From positions 23,884,293 to 23,948,292 of the forward strand of contig NC_056047.1 in assembly GCF_004379255.2 (NCBI RefSeq): a stretch of DNA of 64,000 nt, in the 5' to 3' direction. Numbering within the stretch: the first letter of the stretch is position 1; each line of letters begins with the position of its first letter. Shown here piece by piece: positions 36,128 through 45,400 of the stretch. The notes under the pieces were generated by a model. The model was not told where the DNA came from. It did not search any database and was given only the letters and a program-made list of their open reading frames with translations. Source of the DNA: Salvia splendens (Eukaryota > Streptophyta > Magnoliopsida > Lamiales > Lamiaceae). The position numbers were made by a program, and so were the translations under genes.

Positions 36128-36370
36128 CTCCCTTCGTTCCATAGTAGTGGAGTCATTCTGTCGTTTTGGTACATTCCATAATAGTAGAGTCATTTCGTTT
36201 TTAGTAAAAGTCGATACATTTCTTCTCGCTTACTTTTCCTCATCTCTTACTTTATTCTCTCTACTTTTTACTCTCTCTTACTTTATTATCTTTTTATTTA
36301 ATACATTACAAATCATTTTCTTAATCTCTGTGCCGAAAAGAAATATCTCCACCATTATGGAACGGGAGAG
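36128..36370. mobile_element. Stowaway MITE
   Basis: The left end is ctcccttcgttccatagtag and the right end attatggaacgggagag, flanked by TA. A near-copy of its left half starts at 63892. Confidence 0.75.
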
Positions 36371-36636
36371 TATATTTCTTTAATTTCCCAACAACCAAAC
36401 ATAGCCTTTGGGGTGTATTTCTTTTTGGAATATGTTTTCTATTATAATTAGAAATACGACTATTTATTTTGTTTATAAATAGATGTGCATGTGCTCTCCT
36501 ATGGTAAAATCATCCAAAAATTATATAATTAAATCTCTAGTTTGACATCATCTGCAAATATAGATATATCGAATTGTCTAAACAGTTCTATATGTGAATC
36601 TCTGATAGGATTTGCAATGTCGAGACGTGATCAATT

Positions 36637-36817
36637 ACTAACTTTGTTAAGTCATCAACGTAGTGTATTAAAAATGTCAACACGATGATATTGATATGTC
36701 ATAACATAATTTTGTTAACATTTTCATATATTGTATTGCCATTATATGTTGATATTTTAATATCATCGTGTTGATAGTTTAAATACACTGTATTGATGAG
36801 TTAACAAAGTTAACAAT
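36637..36817. mobile_element. Fold-back MITE with ~70-bp arms
   Basis: The left arm reads 'taactttgttaagtcatcaa', then 'gtgtatta' and 'tcaacacgatgatatt'. The right arm is its reverse complement with about 80% identity. No target duplication could be fixed. Pieces of the same family are seen at about 11130-11265 and 38350-38540. Confidence 0.65.
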
Positions 36818-37073
36818 TTGAAAAGTTAGCAATATAACGCACAATTGTCTGGGTTTATATCTCAAACTTGCCATTTATATGAGCTCCTCTGGAAAGTCCG
36901 AATAATGATTGTAGGAAAGGTTGAATTTAGTTATAGGTAAAAAGGAGATGAATCATCAGAAAATAAAAGGTAAAAATTTAATATTCATTTCCAAGTAATT
37001 AAATACTATATAGGATGGAAATCATTTCCCTTTAACCTTTTAAGCCGACAGGATAATAAGGGACTAAAAGTAG

Positions 37074-37248
37074 GGGCCAAGATCTCCTGCTGTGCACAGC
37101 AGGGGCTGTGCCACACATACACACACATTTATTTGTTTTATAATAAACAAACTTAATATTTTAATATTATAATTTAACAATTAAAAATTCTATGTATGGA
37201 ACAGCATCCCCTGCTGTGCTAACAGCCACAGCAGGGGATCCAAACCCC
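37074..37248. mobile_element. Mutator-type MITE, 175 bp
   Basis: The left end gggccaagatctcctgctgt and the right end acagcaggggatccaaaccc are inverted repeats with several mismatches. They are flanked by the perfect 9-bp duplication TAAAAGTAG (37065-37073 and 37249-37257). The word cctgctgtg also occurs inverted just inside each end. Nine-base duplications are typical of Mutator-like elements. Confidence 0.78.
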
Positions 37249-37257
37249 TAAAAGTAG

Positions 37258-39145
37258 AAGCAGCAGCCATCATACTTACATATATCATATATGGATGATG
37301 TGATCTTAATCGAAATATTTGTTCTAGTAATAAACATTACCTTAATTCATTTAAATAAATAAATAAAATAAAATAAACAAATAATAAACCACCTAAGTTA
37401 TGTCCCACATTTATTAATGTATGATAATTATTATCTACGATCCTTGTTTGTCATCTTCCACGATCCGACATTCAGACTTACGTTCCACAATTAACTAATT
37501 AGTTGCAATTTTGGGGTAAATAATTAGTATTTTATATATTAGCCGTGGATGGAATATTATAAAATGAAGTTGTTTCTCTAACTAACTATCACTGCACATT
37601 CTTTTCTGATTTTGAGTCTCTACTAGATTAGTGTTTATCTAAAAAGTCTTCGTATTTTGCACAAAAGTTAGTTGTGATTTAACTATTTAAGATAACTAAA
37701 CTAAAAATTCATTAAGAAATTAATAAACATGCATGAAAATGAAGAGAAGAGGGAAATTGAATCGAGAGTGAAAAGAGGTTTTTGTATCTAAAATTTAGTA
37801 TTTAATTATTTGGTTTGTTTTAATTTATGAACATTTGATTTAATTTTTAATGAGGCGATGTCGTAGGCAAATGGAAGGGTTTGCACGGATGGTAACATCG
37901 ATAAAATTGACCGATACTGGTTATAAAATTCAACACTCAATCAATTTTATGGATTTGATTTCTTTTGTTTGTATTCAATTGTAACGCGTCTCTACACTTC
38001 CCAATTAGTAATCAAAGTTGCAAATACTAAGATATTTCCACGTTTCAATTATTTGTTACACTCAATATGCGTTAAATATAAAGACACCGATTCAATCAAA
38101 TCATCTAATCCCCTCACTTGTATATATATTAGTTTTAAATAAAATGTGAGTGGAGTGAGTTAGTGGAAAGTGAGACCCTATTACCATTTAATCAGTTTTA
38201 ATCAGTTTTGTATCGTCCTAAAATGGTACGGAAATAGAAAAATGGGACTCCTAGTCACGGACGGAAGGAGTATATTTTAATCAGTTTTGTATCGTCCTTC
38301 TAGTATCTTTTAATTTTGGTAAACTTATTCTAAATACTCAACTAATTTGATGATATTACCAATATATTGTATAATGGTACGGTAATTCAAATATCAACAT
38401 ATAATGTCAATATAGTATATTCTAAATACTCAACTAATTTGATGATATTACCAATTTCAATCAAAATACTCAACTAATTTGATGATATTACCAATATACT
38501 GTATAATGATACTATATAATTAAAATATCAACATATAATGTAAAAAATACTCAACTAATTTTATGATTTCTAAATACTCAACTAATTTTATGATATTACC
38601 AATTTCAATCTGATGAATTATATGATGTTGCAGATTTTGTGGTAGATATATAGCCATAAGCAATTAATAAAAAATGGATCTGTGATTTCTTAAATTCAAT
38701 GAAAAAATTGAAAGCTCAGACGAGAGGTTTATAGTATATAATTATCCTTATTTTGACAACGGCATTGGAAATTCGTAGCTAGGAAAGATCACATTCATGC
38801 CTCGTGTCCACACTATTAAACCATGCTCCGATCTCAATTAATTAAGCGACACTTATTTTTTTTAAAACCCAACAAATCAACATTTCCATTACTTTTGATG
38901 GCGCAATAAATAACTACAACTTATTACAACTCTTCATAACCATAAATTCATCACCACTGAAAGCTGACAGATCAAATGATGGTGGAGCCAAAATTCACTT
39001 ACTATTATTCTTTTTAGAAATTAATTTTAATATTACTTCACCAATACAATAATGCAATGTGCGCCTAATTTTAAAAATACTTAAATTCCACCACTTTTAA
39101 TATGGAATTTAATTCCAAATCGCAGTATTTTTATGATACCAAATA
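37258..39145. other. AT-rich intergenic DNA with local repeats
   Basis: No gene is seen. At 38330-38610 the phrase 'aaatactcaactaattt' plus 'atgatattaccaat' recurs four or five times at uneven spacing. One end of a Stowaway-like element (ggacggaaggag, then TA) lies at 38258-38272 with its other end lost. Confidence 0.5.
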
Positions 39146-39378
39146 CTACCTCAATCCCTTAAAAATATAAATTATTTCCATTTTGGGTCATCACATAAGA
39201 ATAGAAATATTTGAATCTTTCTATTTTAGAACGTGAACCCTATAATCAACTAACACTATTTTCACTATATTTGCTCTTCCTCTCTTTTACTTTATCTATT
39301 TTATTTCTCTCTTACTTTACCAAGTATGCATTAAACTTGTGTCGTTTCAAAGTTTCTATTGTATGAGGAAGGACGCAG
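39146..39378. mobile_element. Stowaway-like MITE
   Basis: It starts after TA with ctacctcaatccctt and ends 'ggaaggacgcag' before TA. The ends are more diverged than in other copies. Confidence 0.55.
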
Positions 39379-39714
39379 TACTGTGTTTGGAATTGAAGGC
39401 TCCAATAAAATTCTGTGTACCAAACGAAGCACAATACTCGCTCGCCATAGAAATAAGTCATATTTCATTTTTTATCCGTCTCATAGAAATAGTCCATATC
39501 TATTTATAACAACATTTTTCTTCCTTTTTATTTTATCATTTATGAGCCCTATCATCGACTATACAATCCAAACTACTTTTTCTCATTCTCTTTTATTTTA
39601 CCAATTAGGCATTATAACTCATAACAAAACTTTAAATGGTCTATTTGTACAGGAGCATACTTTTACGAAACGGGTGAAAATGAAAAGGCATGAGAGCTGC
39701 ACGACCACTCACCC

Positions 39715-39717
<3 letters not shown>

Positions 39718-39778
<61 letters not shown>
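39718..39778. repeat. (TA)n microsatellite
   Basis: About 30 TA units directly abut the left end of the Pack-MULE-like element. A shorter TA tract abuts its right end (42390-42407). Confidence 0.95.
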
Positions 39779-39785
<7 letters not shown>

Positions 39786-39939
39786 TGATCTATGGCAAAC
39801 ACCTCTTAACCAAATAACTAGAGAACAAATAATAGCCACAAGATCAAAAAAATCAAGGGCTAGTATTAATTTTCGAATTTAATGAGATATTAGTTCCCTC
39901 AATCACAAATTTACTCCACAATAACAAGGCGGGGGTATA

Positions 39940-40275
39940 ATTGTCATTGCAGCCAAATCCTGCGTCGCCACCATCGTCAAACAGCTCAAACCTTCCCCGA
40001 CCTCCACAAACTAGCTCACCGCCTCCACCACCAAATCTGCCCCCGCGATATGCACCGTCACCGGCGGCGATTCAATCCCCTGCCCGCTCGAAACTTGTAG
40101 CATAAACCAAAAGTCCCCTGCGGATCGGTAGCCTTCTCCCCGTCGATCGCCTCCGCCAGCGCCGAAACCACCCCCTCGTAGATCTCCTGCGGCACGAACG
40201 TCAGCGTCGTCCCCGAATCGATGATGATGTTCCCCTCCTCTACCGATCCCCCAATTGAGCTTTCGAGGATGAGGC
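39940..40275 (-). pseudogene. Aspartyl protease (CDR1-like) fragment
   Basis: On the minus strand it reads EEGNIIIDSGTTLTFVPQEIY followed by VVSALAEAIDGEKATDPQGTFGLCYKF. After a frameshift it continues as ESPPVTVHIAGADLVVEAVS, then a stop, then FVEVGEGLSCLTMVATQD. This is the second catalytic motif (DSGTT) and downstream core of plant A1 aspartyl proteases of the CDR1/nepenthesin type. Only the C-terminal half is present and it is broken, so it makes no enzyme. It probably represents captured exon sequence. Confidence 0.8.
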
Positions 40276-40335
40276 AATATCAGTCCTCTTCTCTCTGACG
40301 CTGCTAGTGACCGATCCGACACTGCCCTCTGATGC

Positions 40336-40660
40336 CATGTTAAACTATATTGGGAAGAAGAAATTGAATTGGATTGCATTGTATTACATCATTTGGAGTA
40401 CCGAATACCTTAGTATATAGGTGGAGTTGGGGACTCTAAACAAAAATTAATCTTAGAACAATAATACTTTGGGACTAAACATTATCAATGCTAGGCTTTG
40501 GTACTCTAATATCTCTTTAACCACAATTATGCATTTTTTGGAAATGCTAAACACAATTGAGCAGAATCAATGGAATTAGAACAAAATGATAAACAAATAA
40601 GCAAGAATGAAGATTGGAAGAAAGCCCTAGTTTCATTAATTTGTGATTTGTAATTATAAC
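40336..40660 (-). repeat. Possible copia LTR end with primer-binding-like site
   Basis: On the minus strand the words 'tttaacatggcatcagagg' at about 40333-40351 resemble a copia LTR/primer-binding junction (initiator tRNA-Met type). They are preceded by a polyadenylation-like AT-rich stretch. No second end is visible. It could equally be chance or a gene start reading MASEGSVGSVTSS. Confidence 0.25.
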
Positions 40661-40772
40661 TTATCTATATGGGTACATAAAAATTGTGCTTAATTTGTGA
40701 TTTATGACTTGTCTATATTAATCGAGTACAATCAATAAGAAATTTGTGTTTTGTGTTGGTATTAACATTAAT

Positions 40773-41520
40773 GATTTTACTTCACTCTTGTTTACAAAAC
40801 ACATCACTCTTAGCATGATTTTACTTCACTCTTGTTTACAAAACGCATCACTCTTAGCAAGATTTTACTTCACTCTTGTTTACAAAACACATCACTCTTA
40901 TTATGATTTTACTTCACTCTTGTTTACAAAACACATCACTCTTAGCATGATTTTACTTCACTCTTGTTTACAAAACGCATCACTCTTAGCAAGATTTTAC
41001 TTCACTCTTGTTCACAAAACAAGAGTGAAGTAAGATCAGAATAAGAGTGATGTGTTTTGTGAACAAGAGTGAAGTAAGATCAGAATAAGAGTGATGTGTT
41101 TTGTGAACAAGAGTGAAGTAAGATCAGAATAAGAGTGATGTGTTTTGTGAACAAGAGAGAAGTAAAATCAGAGTAAGAGTGATGCGTTTTGTGAACAAGA
41201 GTGAAGTAGGATCAAAATAAGAGTGAAGTAGGATCAAAATAAGAGTGACGTGTTTTTTGAACAAGAGTGAATTAAAATCAGAATAAGAGAGACGTGTTTT
41301 GTGAACAAGAGTGAAGTAAGATCAAAATAAGAGTGATGTGTTTTGTGAACAAGAGTGAAGTAAAATCAAAATAAGAGTGAGGTGTTTTGTGAACAAAAGT
41401 GAAGTAAAAACAGAATAAGAGTGATGTATTTTGAGAACAAGAGTGAAGTAAAATCAGAATAAGAGTGATGTGTTTTGTAAACAAGAGTGAAAAAAATCAT
41501 GCTAAAAGTGATGTGTTTTG
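40773..41520. repeat. 44-bp tandem array that reverses direction (giant fold-back)
   Basis: Six units of exactly 44 bp start at 40773, 40817, 40861, 40905, 40949 and 40993 (each 'gattttacttcactcttg' and on). At about 41015-41020 the array turns around through a palindrome (cttgttcacaaaacaag), and about eleven units of the reverse complement follow to about 41520, again every 44 bp, with one partial 22-bp duplication near 41205-41235. In the left half, variants alternate so that units 1-2 equal units 4-5, a 132-bp higher-order pattern. Open frames over it are repeat artefacts. The transcript would form a long hairpin. Confidence 0.95.
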
Positions 41521-41719
41521 TAACCTTATGTAATTTGTTACACTTTCTTAGAGCCATCAATATACAAGCTGTCATGATTATAACATAATCTACAGATTAA
41601 TCATTGGTACAATTGAATCTGGCCTCGAAAGTCATGAAAAATAAGGACTAATTTTTCTCCTACTACTATTTTTATTTTATTAATATTGCTTGTTAATGAT
41701 TACGTACTTATAATTTAAA

Positions 41720-41905
41720 GGAACATTCCCAATTAACCACAGACACCGCCTTCTCGTCCCCTCCATCACCAAAGCATGCGCCCATTCCCAATCTCCCCGC
41801 ATTCTCGGCCGCCATCTCCACTGCAACGCCGTCAAACTCGGCTTCACTTCAGATTTCACCGTATCGAACTCGCTGCTATCCATGTACGCCAAATTGTCCG
41901 ACACG
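41720..41905 (+). pseudogene. PPR protein gene fragment
   Basis: One frame reads PSITKACAHSQSPRILGRHLHCNAVKLGFTSDFTVSNSLLSMYAKLSDTGRA (quoted in parts: SITKACAHSQSPRILGRHLH, KLGFTSDFTVSNSLLSMYAK). This is the characteristic order of a PLS-class pentatricopeptide repeat protein. It is about 60 codons with no start and no continuation, so it is a captured or decayed fragment. Confidence 0.7.
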
Positions 41906-42197
41906 GGCAGAGCTGACCGCCGGAATCCCCACTCCTCGCTTCGGCCACCTGACGCAGTTGGAGGACGAGGCGGCGTACGTTGATGCTTCCTAGATAAGGC
42001 GCCCCCTGGAGGGCTGATCGCGTTGTGCCGACGTTGATCCCGGTGAGTCCGACGTAGAGGTACAGCCACCGACGGACTATGCATACAGCGCCAGAGCCGA
42101 AGAAGTCGACGAGATCACCACAGACGGCGGCGGTGCAGCCGTCGGAGCCGTCTGAGAAGGCGTCGGAGTGGGCGGCGGTGGGGAGGCGGAGGGTCAC
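41906..42197 (-). other. GC-rich unknown open frame
   Basis: An open frame on the minus strand (it begins MTLRLPTAAHSDAFSDGSDG and includes LVDFFGSGAVCIVRRWLYLY and LTGINVGTTRSALQGAPYLG) overlaps the PPR fragment at its far end. I do not recognise a family. The GC content and low-stop composition suggest another captured coding fragment, but plus-strand frames are also open, so it is unproven. Confidence 0.3.
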
Positions 42198-42388
42198 AAC
42201 CGAGCCCGACAGTCACTTGGCATATTCACATTCATGTATTGAGTTCCCAAAATGCCCTTGGACAAGTTTTTTTCATAAAAATCTAAAAGTTTGTTTAAGC
42301 CATAGGATTAATTTGGAGTATTAAGATGTGTGGCTGAGATTTATTCTCTAGTTATACACTTAAAATTAGTTATATCTTGATCAGTACC

Positions 42389-42411
42389 ATATATATATAT
42401 ATATATAAAAC
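42389..42411 (+). promoter_or_regulatory. Possible TATA region of the GAD gene
   Basis: An alternating TA tract ends in tatataaaa about 55-75 bp before the GAD start codon and directly beyond the Pack-MULE-like right end. If used, the 5' leader would be only about 25-45 bp. Motif only. Confidence 0.35.
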
Positions 42412-42465
42412 AATAACAACCACATTAATCAGTCTTCTGATTTCTTCCGATTTTCCGAACTCGGC

Positions 42466-45400
42466 ATGGTTCTCTCGAAGGCGGCTTCCCAGTCAGATGT
42501 GTCGGTCCACTCGACTTTCGCTTCGCGATATGTTCGCCACTCTCTCCCCAGGTAAATATACAAATTCAAATTCAAATTCAAATTCAAATTCAAATTAATG
42601 GTCAATTAGGTATAAGATGTCGGAGAATTCGATCCCGAAGGAAGCAGCGTACCAGATCATCAACGACGAGCTGATGCTGGACGGAAATCCGAGGCTGAAT
42701 CTCGCCTCCTTCGTCACCACCTGGATGGAGCCGGAGTGCGATAAGCTGGTTTTGGCCGCCATCAACAAAAACTACGTCGACATGGATGAATACCCCGTCA
42801 CCACCGAGCTACAGGCCAGTCATTTTTCTCCCCAATTTCACTTTTTTTTTTTTTTATCTACATGCTTTATTTCAACTTTTTTTTATCTTAATTTTAATTA
42901 TATTATTATGCATTGAAAGTCCGACAAACTGTATCTCATAACGACTCACCTAATCATTTTCTTTTATCATTTATTTGCCAATATATTTAACTAATAATGT
43001 AATACCCGAAAATTTGTGGAATTTTATTCTTTTACTTAAGGATGAAATTCTTTTCTATGTTTTTGTGTTTATTTGATTGTTGTGGATGTGGTATTTTCTA
43101 CCTAGGCAAATTAAATGTAATTAAATAATTAATTAAGCCATGTGTTTAAAAATCCTAATTAAAATTAAATCTCTCTCTCTCTCTCTCTCTCTCGGTTTCT
43201 CACCCCCTCCCCACTAATTTCTCAACCTCCCCCACTCCCTCTTAACCGATACATCTTTCCCTTTCCAATCTCTCCCCACATCGTTTTCTCTCCTTTCTCT
43301 CTTGCAATTGCTCTCAACACCGGTAAGCTCCCTCTCTCCTTCTCCCTCTCGGTTCTCATCTTTTTCATTCACTCCCTCTCATCATCGTCTTGAATTCCTC
43401 AAGGTGATACCCTCCTTCGTCGTGAATCGGAGTCGGAAAAGGAAGTAAAGCTTTTGCGTTTCGTTTGAACCATCCGGGGAAGGTAACCCCTAACCCTTGT
43501 TTAATTCGAAAACTCATGCATATAGGACGTTTTTGGATGGGTTAGATGTTGAGTAGGATTTGTGGCTATGTGCTTGTGTTGAACATGTTTTTGATAGTAA
43601 CTGGCAGTGGGTTCCGACCCCTTTTTAACTGAGCAAACGACCTCCTTTTGGTACGATTTTTTTAACTGTATAAACTTTGGTGTGTCTTCTGTGTGGTGTG
43701 TAATTTTCAGCCTCTTTGGATGTCGTATGAATTTATTATGATTTTTGCAAGTAAACTGCGCAGTTCTGCGTGTGGTGTGTTCTGGGTGATGTTTTCATGT
43801 GCAATGGTTGGGTTTCTGAGTGTTATGTTTTTGTGTTGAATGTGGGTGTGTTTGGCCAAGAGATGGCTCGGGAAAATCTGTGTTTGGCTCAAGGGTTTTG
43901 TGTGGGTTGGCCGAGAGATCTAGGGTCCGGCCTAGGGCAGGCTGGTGGGAAGTTTTGAAGGGACGATCCCAGGTGTTTGGGTGTGTTTTGGGACGTAGAA
44001 TGCGTGGTGGGAATGTCGTATAGGGTTTGAGAATCGGAAGTTGAAGGAAAGTGAGTGTACACGGAACCAGCGGCCGAGGTGCCGAACAGATGGCCGAGGT
44101 GCCGAACAGACGGCCGAGGTGCCGAGCATAAGATGCCGAGGTGCCGAGCAGGCGGCCGAGACGGTCGGTCGAGGTGCCGAGCCGGACGGCCGAGATGGTC
44201 GGCCGAGGTGCCGAACAGGCGGCCGAGACGGTCGGCCGAGGTGCCGAGCCGGACGGCCGAGATGGTCGGCCGAGGTGCCGAGCTGTGCCGAGACAGGTGT
44301 CGAGCTGTGCCGAGATAGGTGCCGAGCTATGCCGAGACAAGTGCCGAGCTGTGCCGAGACAGGTGCCGAGCTGTGCCGAGACAGGCGGCCGAGGTGCCGA
44401 GCCAGGCGGCCGAGACGGTCGGCCGAGGTGCCGAGCCAGGCGGCCGAGACGGTCGGCCGAGGTGCCGAGCCAGGCGGCCGAGGTGCCGAGCCAGGCGGCC
44501 GAGATGGTCGGCCGAGGTGCCGAGCCAGGCGGCCGAGACGGTCGGCCGAGGTGCCGAGCCAGGCGGCCGAGACACCGAGCCAGGCCGAGACGCCGATCCT
44601 TTTTCCGAGCTTTTTCCGAACCTTTTCCGAGCCAAGTGAGCCGTTGCACAGTAAGGGTATGCCAGGACTTGGAGTGCTGTGTTCGTGTGTCGTGTGCGCG
44701 TTTTGGGTACGTCGTTTGCGTGCGGGGTGTGTTTCGAACGTGTGACTTTGTGTGTTGTTTTGTAATATGTTGTTAAGTGTGCGTTCGTGTAACGTGCTAG
44801 ATGTTGAAGTCGTCCACGTAGGAATCATGCATTGTCGTTTAAACCTCGTTTACCCTGACTCTAATCATGATATTATTTATCTTTCAAAAGGGTGATCTTT
44901 TTCGAGGAAAGTGTGGTTGAAGGGAACTGTTTTAAAAGCTAAGCAATCGAGGTGGGCTTTTCTACCCTACTTTTATGTGGGTTATCTTTAAATACGGACT
45001 TTGTTCCGGAAATGTTTATGGAGGTGAACTGTTTGTCTTGCCAATTATTTTGTTTTGAAACCTATCTGAAGTGGTTTACCACATATGTTTAATCGAATTC
45101 GGGTCTGTTGGGCTGCGAACCCTCAGGCTAGTGTACACGAGACTGGGTGCCATCTGAGAGCAAGTTGGCCGGTCTAGATGACCTGGGGTGTGGCCACGCC
45201 CCTTGTCATGGTTTGGATCAGATAGTGTATGATTGAGGGAATAAGGGTGGCAATATCGGAAAATGACTGCGCAGTCGAATTTATGAAATGTGTTTTGTGT
45301 ACTTGGGTTATTTTCATTATACTCAAAACCCCAATGTTACACTGTTATGGCATGACAAACTTTGTTTTTGGCGTGTGTCCACTGAGTGCATTAAGTACTC

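Larger units (their letters stand above)
39779..42389. mobile_element. Pack-MULE-like element, ~2.6 kb
   Basis: The left end (gggtagtgatctatgg and on through ataactagagaacaaat to agccaca) is matched by the reverse complement of the right end (tggtactgatcaagat through ataactagagaataaat to agccaca). This gives about 65-70 bp of inverted repeat at roughly 70% identity. Both ends abut TA tracts, which would hide a TA-rich 9-bp target duplication. There is no transposase inside. Instead it holds fragments resembling an aspartyl protease gene and a PPR gene, a GC-rich unknown frame, a possible LTR fragment and a large fold-back repeat array. Gene fragments between Mutator-type ends define Pack-MULEs; the end match is moderate, so the call is provisional. 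Confidence 0.55.

Noticed and set aside
40773..41520. CRISPR-like regular repeat
   Set aside because: There are no unique spacers: the whole 44 bp is repeated, and the genome is a plant.
40746..41575. Open frames over the 44-bp array
   Set aside because: They translate the repeat unit in shifted frames (FTSLLFTKHITL and so on); no protein family.
43795..44828. Frames of 200-298 codons on both strands in the 5' LTR, repeated at 52423-53456
   Set aside because: They are products of the GC-rich tandem array, whose repeat word lacks stop codons in all frames. Both strands and several frames are open at once.
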